A stretch of DNA of 64,000 nucleotides from Euglena gracilis (GCA_039621445.1 CP154957.1:28282798-28346797); one strand, 5' to 3'. Counted from the stretch's first letter, positions 1 through 12,820 are shown. Numbers and translations: made by a program. The notes: generated by a model from the sequence alone, not told the origin.

Positions 1-1017
1 GTGGATTCTTTCTATCTTCCTACTATTATAACATGAGATTATGGTGTGCGAGGCCTCCCTCATTTTTGGTGCATTTGGTGCTTTTTTGCCCCCCCCCCCC
101 CCCCCGTAGATTCTTCTTCCGTTCTTTTCCCCAGAACATCATCTCTGTGGGCAGTCGCCCGCATTGCCCATCCCCCACACAGGGCAAACGCCCGCTGCCT
201 CGGCCGTGTGCCCTGTCTCGCGCTTTGTAGATTCCGCTTTTTAGTATGATGTCGGTCGTCACATCTGCCATGTTGAAAGCCTGCAGTGAAACAACAGGGA
301 CAGGTTTTTTTTGGCTTCGGGGATGCCGATGCACTGGCATGCATGGTGTGTAGCACACCGTGCATACGGTGCATACTATGCGCACCATGTGTCTTTCAGT
401 TGCCAATTCTTTTTTCAAAAAAAAAATCAATGCAAGACACAGAAAGTGTGTCAGAAAAAAATAGTTTGAATTTGCGTTTCCCTGGTCAAATTTTATCGAA
501 GGATGCACTCTGCAAAGTGCACGCAGCGTGCTGCACGGTGTTCTGTACATCGTGTGCCGGCATCCCTTGGCCATTGATTGTTTGTGATTGCAACTCAGTG
601 TGAGCATTTGCAAAAGCATGCAAATTTCTGCAATGCAAAAAAATGGCCACACAAGTCGACAAAAGTGGCCAAAAGCAATCAAAAATGCAGCAAAAAGTGC
701 CAGCGGTGGTCGCGGTGCAAAGAAACAATAAGTACAAATGTGAGCCATCAAGCAAAATAGCGCATTAGAGGGGTGGGTCAGTATCCCAGACCTCCCAAAA
801 CCAAAATAGGTTCAGTTTTTTTTTCCCTGACTGGTCTACTCAAGATGGGGTCAGGTTAATTTATGTCCCCAACCCAGGGCTGTACAAGAATTCTTGAACC
901 AAATGGTGGTGGGGGGGTCGACTCCCCCACCAGGCCTTCCCGTATTTCCTTCGGCGCTGAAGGAAAGGCGCTGAAGGAATTTTTCATTTCACGGTGATGT
1001 GGTGGGTGTGTGGAGGA
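1..1017. other. gene-free repeat-rich stretch
   Basis: No convincing gene is present. It contains a poly-C run near 90-107, a GC-rich stretch (320-566) whose outer ends match as an inverted GGGATGCCG, and a truncated copy (876-950) of the CAGGGCTGTACA-ended MITE found intact at 30421-30547. Open frames on both strands have no recognisable domain. Confidence 0.6.
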
Positions 1018-1310
1018 CAGGTTCAATACAAGGAGGGTGTACGGGGTTTAGGTGGAGGGTTGTTCCTGGGGGGGGGTACCCAGGACCCGCCCAACATTTT
1101 CCTTCTGGCATTTTGTGGCGAAGATTTTTGGCATTTTTGACAAGTTTTGCCCAAAAAGTGCCCAAAATGTCACTTTTGGCCGTTTTGGGGGGTCAAGAAC
1201 TTTCGGCCGGGCCGAAAATCGGTCACCCAGATTGCGCCGCTGCTCAGGTGGGGGGTGTCCCCCCCCCTCCAACCCACCTCCCCTCCAACCTGCCCTTATA
1301 TCTAAGCCTG
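1018..1310. mobile_element. degenerate hAT-like MITE, family F1
   Basis: The ends are imperfect inverted repeats of the F1 terminus: CAGGTTCAATACAAGGA at the left, and at the right a sequence that reads CAGGCTTAGATATAAGG on the other strand. The interior has the same order of parts as the better copies at 21871-22248 and 46354-46790: a poly-G block, an A/T-rich GGCCAAAA module, a GGTCACCCAGA segment and a second G/C block. It lies in the opposite orientation to those copies. No TSD is visible, so it is an old or rearranged copy. Confidence 0.6.
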
Positions 1311-1668
1311 GGGGCCAATCCCCAGAACTTCTTCGACAGCTTTGTCCCAACCCCAGAACCTCGGATTGCACTGAATGTGTGGTCACTGCGCATGCAGCTG
1401 CGGCGATGAGCCATGGTGCCCAGTGCCATTGCCCTCCCTTTGCCTGATGGCTGCAGCACATTCTGCTCACTTTGCGCATCATTTCCCACTCTCCACGTTT
1501 GTCGATTCCCGTGTGACCATTTCACCATACCTCTCCGCCACGGCATTTCACCAAGGAGGGTGCTTTGGGTTTTTTTTTTACGCCCAAACTGGAACCTCAT
1601 CTGTCGGGTCTTTTCAATTTGACAGGCCAAGTCCAAAGCTGTGTTTCTCAGTTGCGTATTTGTGGCAG

Positions 1669-1985
1669 GTGGAGATCAGGCTTGCGCTTAGTCGGGTGCC
1701 TACCCCACGGGGGGGGGGGTGGGTGCTAGGGGCAGGCACCCCATAGCACCCGATCCGGGGGGGGGGGGAGGGTTTCGGGGGGCCTGCCCCTAGCAGGCAC
1801 CCCCCTCCGACCCCAGCGCCGAAGGCGCCGGGGGCCCGGAAACGGCCATTTTCAATGAAAATTTTCTGGGTCCGGCCCGGACCCCTATCCCCCCGGGGGG
1901 GGGGGGGGCCTGCTAGGGGCAGGCACCCTATAGCACCCCCCCCCCCTCCCCCCCCCCGGTTGGTAAGCACAAGCATGGTGGAGAT
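1669..1985. mobile_element. hAT-like MITE, family F2, with perfect 8-bp TSD
   Basis: A 301-bp element occupies 1677-1977. It starts CAGGCTTGCGCTTA and ends with the inverted repeat TAAGCACAAGCATG. The flanks are an exact 8-bp duplication, GTGGAGAT, at 1669-1676 and 1978-1985. Inside are repeated GGGGCAGGCACCC arms and a GGCGCC-centred hairpin near 1822-1835. The second copy (20153-20445) is in the opposite orientation and also has a perfect but different 8-bp TSD. An 8-bp TSD with CAGG-type ends is typical of non-autonomous hAT transposons; no transposase is encoded. Confidence 0.85.
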
Positions 1986-2188
1986 CTATTGTAAGGGTTC
2001 ACTTTTTTTGTCCACCCCAAATTTTGTGGGTGACACCCAACCCTGCAGCCCCAAAGCCTCCCCTTAGCCTATGGGGTATGTCGATGGCGTGCACACTGGC
2101 ATGCCTTGTCCAAGCCAAGAAGCCAATCCAAGCCAAACCGAGCCAAGTGCCCCCCCCCCCCCTGCCTGGACTGGGTTTAGGATCTATG

Positions 2189-2190
2189 AG

Positions 2191-2235
<45 letters not shown>
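2189..2235. repeat. (TGTC)n microsatellite
   Basis: About eleven uninterrupted GTCT units, lying before the larger tetranucleotide tract. A CAGGCTTC-type transposon end (near 2264) and poly-G sequence separate the two. Confidence 0.95.
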
Positions 2236-2376
2236 GCACATACGTATGAACATACGTACGCACCAGGCTTCTTTTTAAGGAAGTGCGCACCCCCGGCTGG
2301 GGGGGTGTGCCATGGGCAGGCAGGGGGGTGGGGCACTTTTGACACCTCCGGAGGGGGGGTTGGGTTTTGGAATCTG

Positions 2377-4273
<1,897 letters not shown>

Positions 4274-6634
4274 CTTAGGCGGCGCGAATTGCCCATTTTT
4301 TTTGCGATTTTTTGCACGCTTGGGGTGCGCGGGTTTCCGTTTACGAAACTCACTGTTATGTGCTCGAAATTTTGAGAGGATGGCACCAGCACGAAAATTT
4401 GGGTTGTTAAGGGTCCATTTTAAGCATTTTGACAAAGTGGCGATATTGAGAATTTATGGTCGTTTTAGGGGGGGTTTTGGAAAACACCCCCCTGGAACGC
4501 CTTGAAATTTTGAAAAACAGAAAACAGCCGGAGAACACCTGGCCTCCGGAGCCCTGGTTGTTTGGCGTTGCTGTCGGACCCCCCTGTGGAGGGGGGGTGA
4601 CACACAGTGTGGCAGGTGAAGAAGAGGCAACCGCTTAAGCAACCCGCGCATTTTTAAACCTCTCGTGAGTGCCGACGTCCAGTGACGGGGGAGGTGAACA
4701 CACAGCACTGCCCAACAGATGCTACAATTTCTTGGAAGGGATGTTTTAAGCGGTAAACCGCGCAAAATGCGTTTTTGTGATGAAGAGATGCTGGCCTAAC
4801 GGAGGGGACTGGACTGGGAATAACGTTAAAAACGAGGTTACATGGTTTACCGCGTACAGAAGTGATGATTCCTCAGGCGGAAACCCGCGCAGAAGGGTTT
4901 GAGAAAGAGAACAGTTCGTGTTTGTGGATAACACGTGGGAGCGGGAAGTGGGAACGTGCAGAAACCTCCAGAAGTGGGTCATCACGTGAAGTTGTTAATG
5001 AACAAGTTTGGGGGAGAGGGAGGGGATTTTGGGTCGTTATTGAACGATAGCAGTGGGCGGTTATCCGCGTACTTCGTTTTTAGTTTGCGCGGGTTTCCGC
5101 ACAGATGAGGTTTGGGCGGAAACCCGCGTGGAGCTTGTTGCTGTCCTGATGGGTTGTGTTTTGTGATGTTTTGGTGTCCCGAAGTGTCGGTGTCAGTGGT
5201 GACGTGTGGCGACATCGTTTTTGACAGTTGGTCGGGACAGGTTGAAAGGGAGCTGTGGCTGCTGCGCCGTGACAGCAAGCACCCGAGCAGGCGGAAACCC
5301 ACCTGGCATTTGAGCAGGAGGTGGACACCCTCCTCTGCAATGAGGAGGCAGTAATGTTCCCCCTGGCCAGTGGTGGAGGGGTGGCTGCAGGGAGAGCAGT
5401 GGAACGCACGTGTCATTTGCCAGGCCGGGTGAGCTGCGGTAGAGAAGATGTTTTGTTACCGTCCCGAAAAACGGCCCAAAAACTGAGGTTGATTTCTCAG
5501 GAGGGACAAAAGCACCTCCCAGGGCCCTCCTCCTGAAACCCAACGGTCTTGGTGGCCCAAAATCAGGGTTTGGGGAAGGCTGACGAAGAAGTGATTCAAG
5601 ATATGGACGGAGAAACGCCTGTTTCCGCAGTTGGTGGCAGCAGTCGAAAAATTTCGGGGGGGTTTTCGGAAGAAGTCCTCCAGGTTCTGAGAAAATCAAG
5701 GCCTTTTCAATTGTCTTTTGAAAGAGTGTTACAGCATTTTTCCTTTGAAAAGCTGCAGTTTTTGCTGAAATTCAGACAAAATGCCCAAACCACCTCTTTT
5801 TTACTGGCTCTTCTTCCTTTGGGGTCGGCAACATGCCTCCGGAGGAGGCAACCGTGGTCTCCACAGTTAGAAACCACGTGGAAGGGGGGTAAACCAGAAG
5901 ACGGTCGTTCTCAACCAACGCCGGGTCGATGTTTGACGCGGTGCATCTCATGTAACCACTCTCGACACAAGTGTCTCCGGTCCTTTTGGAAACCACCCCT
6001 GCTCTGAGTGCCCAAGTTTAAGGGCTGGCCGTCTGTCCTCGGTTGGTCAACCCCAGCTGGTGCAATCTCCTCCCCTGGTTTTCAGTAAACCTCCACCCCT
6101 CAAACTCACCACAACACGCCAGACGCCATTCAGTTGCAAACTGCCTGGCGACCTGTGTGTCCATGGTTTATGTTAATAACAGTATTTGAGAGACGAGTGA
6201 ACAACACAAGTGTGTGCGGATAACCGCGTAAAACGAAAGAAGAGGTGACAGACAACGGAGTTAAACGATTGGGCGGTAATCCGCGCACAATGCACTTGTA
6301 CGCGGATAACCGCGTACAAGTGCAAACAAAGCATGGTGTGCGGATTGCCGCGTACAATGACACAAACAGTTGATGACTGGTGGGAGGACCTGTTCAAAGT
6401 CAATGTTTTTCAACTCATTTCAAACAGTTCTAGTACACTCCCAAATCACACAACTCACACGCAATCGGAAATCGGCTAAGCGGAATACCGCGCAAAACCA
6501 CTTCTGTTAAAGTTTGGCCCAAAGCCGCCACACACCCCTCTCAGCTCAAATCTTTTTGCCCTTTTAGGTGTTTTTAAAACAGCCAAAAAACGCCAAAAAC
6601 ACAAAAATCGGTTGGGCAATTCGCGCCGCCTAAG
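4274..6634. mobile_element. 2.36-kb inverted-repeat element with internal palindrome array
   Basis: Positions 4274-4295 and 6613-6634 are perfect 22-bp inverted repeats, starting CTTAGGCGGCGCG. The flanks share AAAGA (4269-4273 and 6635-6639), a possible 5-bp TSD. Inside are at least a dozen copies of a 14-18 bp palindrome of the form GCGG-NNA-NCCGCG, for example near 4749, 4844, 4877, 5057, 5086, 5113, 6215, 6271, 6301, 6338 and 6480. Several are followed by TACA or CACA. The terminal repeat is a relative of this motif. No transposase-like frame was found, so it is probably non-autonomous. The superfamily is not recognised. Confidence 0.75.
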
Positions 6635-6743
6635 AAAGAGGTGGGCCATCCATCCCCTCTTTTCATCAGCTGAAGTGGCAATGTTTTTTTTTAAATGTTT
6701 TGGTCCAGCCTACTAAGATGTGCAAAGTGTTGCTTTTTTTTGG

Positions 6744-7163
6744 GTCTCAGCCAGGCTTCTGCTTAAGGGATTGCAACGCCCCCCCCCCCCCCCCGGGGGC
6801 TGGACTGCAGCTAGTCCAAATTTGGCTAGTGGGATTTCTAGCAGGGCTAGCTAGTGGAATTTCTTTTTCCAGTGACCGGCGCGAATCGCCGAAAATTTTT
6901 TTCGGACCCCCACAAAAGGCCCAAAATGCCCGTTTTTGGCCATTTTTTGGGAATTTTTGGACCAAGATCAGCCAAAAACCTATTAAAACCTCATTTCCAC
7001 CTCGGCGCACAGCACCGGAGGAATTTTTTTTTCCAGTTGGGGGGACCCCCGGACCCCCCCCCCCCCCCCGGGGTCTAGCTAGTCCATTTTTTCCAGTGTC
7101 TAGCCGATTGGCTAGCCAGTACCCCCCCCCCCCCGGGGTCTTAGGCAAAAGCCTGATCTCAGC
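6744..7163. mobile_element. hAT-like MITE with near-perfect 8-bp TSD
   Basis: The element occupies 6752-7155 (404 bp). It starts CAGGCTTCTGCTTAAG and ends with a sequence that reads CAGGCTTTTGCCTAAG on the other strand. The flanks are GTCTCAGC (6744-6751) and ATCTCAGC (7156-7163), a TSD with one mismatch. The interior has long C runs, GCTAGCTAG-type repeats, a GGCGCGAATCGCC hairpin and the A/T-rich GGCCAAAA module shared by many repeats here. Confidence 0.75.
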
Positions 7164-7662
7164 CCAGTGTAGCCCAAACAAACCCCAAACTCCAGGTTCC
7201 CATTGTGGGAGGACAACCTCATTAGTTAACAACTTTAAACAGCGTGCCCAAGGTGTTTGAAGCCTTTGACCACCAGCTTTGGACGTTTGGGACACTGGCT
7301 TGTCCAAAGCGGAGGGGGAGGGGGGTCTCCGGCTTTGTCCTGAGCCACCCGAAGCAAGGCACGCCCATCACCAGCCCAAAAACAACCCAAATCAACCCCA
7401 AATCAACCCAAAACCCAAAACCAGAGGAAACAACAAAGCCATTTCTCCCCAGGATTCTGAAAGGATTGAATTTCACAAAGCGGGTACATTGTCCCCCACA
7501 CGCTTTCCTGTCCACCATGTCAATGTTACCAAATTCCGGCCCATACATTGGTTTGGAATTTGGGTTGCAATTCAGCAGATGAGGGATGGAGATCCATTGC
7601 CACTTTAGATTTTGACCCTGCCGACTCACCTCCCCACACCCTGCCTCCCTCTGCCTTTGCAG

Positions 7663-7797
7663 TGGTCTTCGGCTGTTGAGAAAAATCCCCCTTTTTTGAA
7701 TGATTTAGAAACTGTCGCCCATATATCCTTGCAAAATCGTTGGGTTGACGATTGTCCTTGGTTGCACCCTCAGCGGTCAAATGGCTGGTTTGGTTGA
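7663..7797 (+). CDS. possible 3'-terminal exon, unknown protein
   Basis: A pyrimidine-rich tract ending CTTTGCAG at 7662 precedes a 44-codon open frame that begins WSSAVEKNPPF and ends with a stop at 7795-7797. The residue mix is protein-like and unlike nearby repeat-driven frames. No upstream exon or family was recognised. It could be a chance frame. Confidence 0.25.
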   Translation, partial: WSSAVEKNPPFLNDLETVAHISLQNRWVDDCPWLHPQRSNGWFG

Positions 7798-8053
7798 CAA
7801 GTGGTTTGCGGACCAGCCATTCATTAAAATGCGGACCCTGTGAGTGCCCACTGATCATTGCACTGAACATTTGTCGAGTGTTTTTGAACACATAACTTAT
7901 GCGCTCATATCAGCGCGTCTGTCCATGGTTTGTTGCCGGTGCTTGGCAGTGAGGCATTGAAAATTTTGGAGAGCTGTGGACCCCGTGGGTTTTTACCTGA
8001 CCCCAAACATTCTTGAAATGTGGAGGCTGAGGGGGGAACCCTGAGGGAAAAAA

Positions 8054-8233
8054 GAAAGTTTCATGGCAGCCACGTCGGAGCAACATCTTCAGCCAACTCC
8101 AGAAAGGCAGATCAAAGCAACAACGTCCGGCGCGTCCCACTGGACAACCAAATCTCCTTTCCGGAGTTGGCTGATGATATGGCTCCGACATGACGGCGAC
8201 AGCGCCGTTTTTTCCCCCAGCAGTCGCGGGATG
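8054..8233. mobile_element. remnant ends of DIRS-like element forming a hairpin
   Basis: Positions 8068-8107 resemble the end of the recombinase coding region of copies A and B (CACGTCGGAGCA followed by CAGCCAACTCC). A related inverted copy lies at about 8150-8200. Together they form an imperfect hairpin just outside the left end of copy A, probably debris from an older insertion. Confidence 0.5.
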
Positions 8234-8540
8234 ACACCTCGGGCTCCGCACTTTGCCAGACACCTCGGGCTCCGCACTTTGCCCTTGTGAGGCCATGCCT
8301 TGCTCGCCGGCGGTGTTGTTTGGATTGTTTGCTGCGTTGGGTTAGGAGTCCCTGCTTCGTGCCTTTTTTCGCCGGAGTTGGCTGATTCCTAATTTGCCCT
8401 TCGACACCCAGAAGAAAGGAACGTCAAATACCTCAGCAATTGAGAAAAGAAGAAGACAATCAATCAATTCAAATTATCCAGAAAGTCACGCTCGTGCAGA
8501 AACTCAAATCAAAAGTTGTTGAATTTTTCGAAAGAGTTCA

Positions 8541-9146
8541 ATGAGAAATGCAACTTCAAAGAAGCACAGCGCTGGAGAACTTCAAGCGGCAGCAGCAGCA
8601 GCTGGACAACCTGACGACGCGGGTCGACTGTGGCGAACCGTGGCTGCCCCTTCCCCAAAAGAAATTTTCCCCACAGAAATTTCCAACACCCAAACCCCCC
8701 AAAGTGATGGCCACGGACCCTGGCAGACAGTGGTCAGAAGACCCCGCAAGGGGCAGAGACAACAACCAGCTGGCCTCTACGGCCATTGGAACCAGGGCCA
8801 TGGAGGCCATCGGTTCAAAACACACAATACATTCATGCGGGGCTATGGCAGCCAAAACCGCACAGGCCATGACGGCACAACCGGCCATGACGGCATCTAC
8901 AGCATCAAAAGTCGCTGGAACAAAGGCCAAGGTGGCCACCAGCACCAGGGCCCCACAGGACATGGCAGGGGCAGAAAAGGTCAAACACCCCCCCCCACCC
9001 TTTCTCATTCACATCACCCCTCAGGGGTCAAGGGTGGGGCCCCAAGAACCCCTCCAGATTTCAAATGGGCATGGCGACCCAGAACCGAATCAGGCCATTG
9101 GGGCCTTTATCATCAAGGCCACTGGGGCCAGAAAATTCAACAATAA
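8541..9146 (+). CDS. gag-like ORF of DIRS-like copy A
   Basis: A 201-residue frame starting MRNATSKK. The equivalent starts in the other copies (MSNADEKK at 13137 in B, MSTSVGNA at 17658 in C) support this ATG. The N-terminal part has an alanine- and glutamine-rich helix-like segment. About 65 residues in is a conserved DGHGPWQTVVRRPRK motif, present in all three copies. The C-terminal half is rich in Gly, His and Gln with repeated GHGG/GHWG units, suggesting a nucleic-acid-binding tail. By position this is the structural (Gag-like) protein. The frame ends before the pol frame, which starts in another phase. Confidence 0.6.
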   Translation: MRNATSKKHSAGELQAAAAAAGQPDDAGRLWRTVAAPSPKEIFPTEISNTQTPQSDGHGPWQTVVRRPRKGQRQQPAGLYGHWNQGHGGHRFKTHNTFMRGYGSQNRTGHDGTTGHDGIYSIKSRWNKGQGGHQHQGPTGHGRGRKGQTPPPTLSHSHHPSGVKGGAPRTPPDFKWAWRPRTESGHWGLYHQGHWGQKIQQ

Positions 9147-9234
9147 GATCAGAAATTACAACAAAGCCACAAGGGGGGTCCTTCACAGGCCCCCCAGAAG
9201 CTAATGGTCAGCCCTGCAAGGGCTTTGTACTTAA

Positions 9235-10653
9235 ATGGGCAGCCCCCTGCCCAGCCCCAGGAGGAAGATTGCCCCCCAGGGGCCAGCTGGCAACAGGAAG
9301 GGGGAGACTCCCCACCAGCATTTATTCAATCAAAAAGGGGGGGACCCTCAGAGGCCCCCCCTATGGTATGGCTACCAACCCCATCAACATCAAGCAGACC
9401 AGATAGGCCAAACAGGGGCAGTAAGCCCTATGGTATGTATTCCAACAACAAGATGCTCCAGAGAGAGAGTGAGAAGAGAGGGAGAGAGTGCATGCACACC
9501 CCCCCAGGAACATTTGCTTTTTCCAAGGGCTCAAGCCCTAGGGGCTATAGGGGCTGTGAAATGTCCAACACCCCCCACCCAGCCCCTAAACAATCATCTG
9601 ATTCAGGAAATAAATTCCATGGAGGAAAAATGGGGAGATACCCCCCTGTACCAGAGACTTCAGAAAAGTCTAAAATGGTGGTCCAAAAATGCCCCCCCAG
9701 CAACATGTCAATTAATCAAAAATGGAATTCAACCCCCCTGGGTAAATCCCCCAAAATTGTCCACACACCCAAAACCCAGGGCCAATCTGGACCTGAACCA
9801 GGCAGAAAAAATTCTGCTGGATTACGAAAAAACTGGGTCAATAAAACGAGTTTGGGATTCAGAATCCCAGCATTTAATCCCATGGTTTCTAATTTCGAAA
9901 CCAGAGGGGGGAACAACAAAATGGAGAATGATCAGCGACTGCAGAGAAATAAATCAGCAGTTTCCAGTAAAACCTTTCAAGCTGGATCATAGCCAGCACA
10001 TTTTCCCAGTTTTGGAAAAAGGCCACTGGGCAGCAAAAATAGACCTGAAGGATGCCTATTTCCATATTCCATTAAGTCCTGGCCTAAGGCCATTTTTAAG
10101 GCATCAGGTAGGGGGGCAGACCTGGGAATTTCAAACAGGCTGCTTTGGGCTAAATGTAATGCCCCAAATTTTCATGTCAGTAATGAAGACATTCGAAAAA
10201 CTGTGGAGAAAAAGGGGCATCCAGGTCTTTATTTACCTGGACGACATTTTACTGGTGGCCCCCACCCAAAACATTTTGCAAAGTCACCTGAACAGAGTTG
10301 TCAAAGATTTGCTGGATTCTGGGTTCAAAATCAATGTGAAAAAGTCTACCCTGCAGCCCACCCAAGTGGTAACCCACCTGGGTTTTCAACTGAACTTCCA
10401 GGAAGGAAAGTTACAAGTACCCCCCCAGAAAGTCAAAACTATAAAAAGGGAGCTGGGAAAAATCGTGAAAAAAGATTACATGTCAAAAAGGCAGTTGGCT
10501 GCCATTTTGGGTCAAATAAGGTGCAATCTAATGGCCCTGCCCTTTTTAAGGGCTTTTACAGACACCCTGGCAAATTTTTTGGTGGCAAAGTCCACAGCCC
10601 CCTGGGACTCAAAACACCCCATTTCCCAGGAAATCAAGGCCCAATTAAGGTAA
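9235..10653 (+). CDS. Reverse transcriptase frame of DIRS-like copy A
   Basis: A 472-residue open frame. After a low-complexity Pro-rich N-terminus, the RT core starts around residue 150. It contains PWFLISKPEGG, a fingers-like ISDCREIN segment, the first catalytic aspartate in KIDLKDAYFHIP, CFGLN, and the catalytic YLDD in FIYLDDILLVA, followed by thumb-like HLGFQLNF and LAAILGQIRC segments. It copies element RNA into DNA. The frame stops after AQLR, where copy B continues EIKNLLDTWGG into RNase H, so copy A has a nonsense or frameshift change exactly at the RT to RNase H boundary. It is the only one of the three copies with an uninterrupted RT. Confidence 0.85.
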   Translation: MGSPLPSPRRKIAPQGPAGNRKGETPHQHLFNQKGGDPQRPPLWYGYQPHQHQADQIGQTGAVSPMVCIPTTRCSRERVRREGESACTPPQEHLLFPRAQALGAIGAVKCPTPPTQPLNNHLIQEINSMEEKWGDTPLYQRLQKSLKWWSKNAPPATCQLIKNGIQPPWVNPPKLSTHPKPRANLDLNQAEKILLDYEKTGSIKRVWDSESQHLIPWFLISKPEGGTTKWRMISDCREINQQFPVKPFKLDHSQHIFPVLEKGHWAAKIDLKDAYFHIPLSPGLRPFLRHQVGGQTWEFQTGCFGLNVMPQIFMSVMKTFEKLWRKRGIQVFIYLDDILLVAPTQNILQSHLNRVVKDLLDSGFKINVKKSTLQPTQVVTHLGFQLNFQEGKLQVPPQKVKTIKRELGKIVKKDYMSKRQLAAILGQIRCNLMALPFLRAFTDTLANFLVAKSTAPWDSKHPISQEIKAQLR

Positions 10654-11836
10654 ATAAAAACTCTATTGGACACCTGGGGGGGCAGACCCTTCCCCCAAAA
10701 TGCAACCAGAGAGTTGCACAGCAGACAGCGCACCCAGGTTGGACATCCACACAGGGAAAAAGGAGAAAGAGAATTTGGAAAAAGACTCCATTTTACACAT
10801 CAGTACCATATGAGCAATCAGTGGAGCAATACAACTGAGACAGTGCAGAGGAAGAGAATAGAAATGTTTGGTTCTTCACACCAAAAGTGGAAGGTGCAAG
10901 ATAAACCCTTTTTACATGGACCTCTTTTAAACTTTTTCAATGGTTAAAGCAACCAAAAACAAATTGGAAATGGAGATGCCAACAAAACCCCACCTTGGGT
11001 TGGTGGCCCAATAAATCAAGGACAAAATCTCATTATGCAAACCCAGGTAACAAAAAGCCCCACCAGAGAATCCAATTTAGGTGCAGCACCATCCATGAAA
11101 ATGACCCCTGCCTTCACCCCCTAAGGTGGTATGTTCACCAATTGCAGGGGGGACAAATCCCCCAGTGGGCCCCACTACCACCCAGCAAATTAGGGAATCA
11201 AAAACATTGAATGAAAAGGGAGAAACACCAATTTAAAACGTTATCAACTTTTACTTCTGGGGATTTGCCTCCCCAGGCAACAACAATGTGGCCAGGTGGC
11301 CCCATGGGAGGCCACAGCAGTAAATGCACTACAATGTCCAATGGACACATGATCTTTATGCAACCCCCCCCTGGTCATAATCCAAAAATTTCTGCCCAGG
11401 TTTGAAATGTTTCCCCAGACCAAAGTTTTGATGGTCACCCCCTACTGGGATTCAGCCACATGGTGGCCCCTAATAAAAAGAGTGCAGGACCCCCTGCCTG
11501 AAAATCACCCCCTACAGGGTATGTTCACCAATTGCAGGGGGGAACAAATGCCCCCCCCCGGTGGCCCCTACTTTGCATGATTTGCTCAGGCAAATTTTGG
11601 AGGACAAATTCTCCATTGAAGATTCCTCTCCCAGTTTAAACGTTATCAGAGTGCTTTTGCACTTCTGGGTAATTTTGGAACACAGTGCCCCCCCCTGAAG
11701 CCACCACTGACCAAGTGGCTGACGCTTTAATACAATTATTCCAATTTTCCAAGGGCCCGTAATGCATACAGTGCAATGTGGGGTTGGTCCATTCCCCAGT
11801 GTCCCCAAATAAGCCCATTTCATTTAATGATGTGTT
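10654..11836 (+). pseudogene. Degraded RNase H and linker region of copy A
   Basis: Fragments match the RNase H and downstream region of copy B in several frames (for example LLDTWGGRPFPQ-like sequence from 10664, and LPPQAT and KVLMVTPYWDS-type pieces further on). Catalytic segments seen in B are missing or shifted. A segment beginning TATGTTCACCAATTGCAGG occurs twice (about 11129 and 11520), showing internal rearrangement. Confidence 0.7.
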
Positions 11837-12117
11837 ATGTGGCTGCCACACGTTCATTCGTCAGACCTGGGGGCCCCTCCTAATTTCATTAAAACCCCCT
11901 CTGACTTGGCACAAGTCAAACGAACCACCAGTGTGTTGGGTAGGGCACCCTACATCAAAATTAAGCGTAAAGGGCAAAAATTTCACAAGTGGGAGAGGGT
12001 TGTGTCCATTCCCCAGTGTCCCCAAATAAGCCCATTTCATTTAATGATGTGTTATGTGGCTGCCACACGTTCATTCGTCAGACCTGGGGGCCCCCTCCTA
12101 ATTTCATTAAAACCCCC
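11787..12117 (+). repeat. 113-bp direct duplication inside copy A
   Basis: Positions 11787-11899 and 12004-12117 are nearly identical. They correspond to the recombinase segment encoding PFHLMMCYVAATR. The first copy replaces the sequence that in B encodes the N-terminal part of the recombinase, including the RSSDL motif with the first catalytic arginine. Confidence 0.8.
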
Positions 12118-12702
12118 CTTCAGAGCCATAAGTGCAGACACTGTTGCTTCTATCACAAAAGAATTTTTGGCCAAACATGGGGTGACTCCCCAGGTGTGGG
12201 GGGCCCACTCCACCAGAGGGGCAGGAGTTGGTTTACTCAAAAAATTGGGCCTTTCTGCCCAAGAAGTTTGCGAAATTGGCCAGTGGAGGGGGGTGGAAGG
12301 GCTTTTGTTTTTTACAACCCAAAGGTCTGGGTGGAGGCTTGGTGTACAGCCCACTATCAACGACTGGGTGCCCAAGGTGCCCTGGAAAATGCCCTGGCCC
12401 CCCTAATTTCAGTGCACAATCTGGCTTCACAAGGGCAAAGTGCGGAGCCCGAGGTGTCTCGTACTCCCTCGAGGAAAACCGACCAGGGAGGAAGGGACAC
12501 CGAGGGCGAAGCACAAAGACCTTGTGAGCCCGACCCCCCCACCCGTAAAAGAAAATTTGTCTTCAAAAGCCCTCGGTCAGAGAGTGGGGGCCAGGGGGAG
12601 GAGAGGAGGGGGACCCCCCCCAGGTGCAAGAAGTCACGTCGCCAAGTCGGAGCAGCATCGTCAGCCAACTCCGGCGAGGCAGCACTAAGCAGGGACTCCT
12701 AA
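11837..12702 (+). pseudogene. Broken tyrosine recombinase of copy A
   Basis: The 190-residue frame 11837-12406 carries KRTTSVLGRAPYIK and the HSTRGAG motif (the H-x-x-R of tyrosine recombinases). An insertion of about 46 bp after QWRGVE (near 12295-12345) shifts the frame before the catalytic tyrosine found in B as HYQRL. The C-terminal tail continues in another frame to a stop at about 12700. The first catalytic arginine region is also lost through the duplication, so this recombinase is dead. Confidence 0.8.
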
Positions 12703-12820
12703 CCCAACGCAGCAAACAATCCAAACAACACCGCCGGCGAGCAAGGCATGGCCTCACAAGGTCTTTGTGCTTCGCCCTCGGTGTCCCTTCCTCCCTGGTC
12801 GGTTTTCCTCGAGGGAGTAC
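12461..12820. repeat. 68-bp perfect inverted repeat at the A/B junction
   Basis: Positions 12461-12528 and 12753-12820 are exact reverse complements over 68 bp. The left arm lies within the recombinase tail coding sequence of A and the right arm is the start of B. The corresponding pair for B/C is 17076-17143 and 17368-17435, with one mismatch. This is the internal complementary arrangement that characterises DIRS ends. Confidence 0.9.

Larger units (their letters stand above)
8234..12752 (+). mobile_element. DIRS-like YR retrotransposon, copy A
   Basis: Copy A runs from a left inverted-repeat region (8234-8400) to a matching right region (about 12640-12752). The right region contains the reverse complement of the left: the CCGCCGGCGAGCAAGG, CCTAACCCAACGCAGC and CCAACTCCGGCGA motifs appear inverted at the two ends. 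Contents in order are a gag-like frame, a reverse transcriptase frame, degraded RNase H, and a degraded tyrosine recombinase. Inverted ends that overlap the 3' coding region, an RT of this type and a tyrosine recombinase instead of a DDE integrase define DIRS elements. Copy A is non-functional overall because RNase H and recombinase are broken. Confidence 0.85.
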
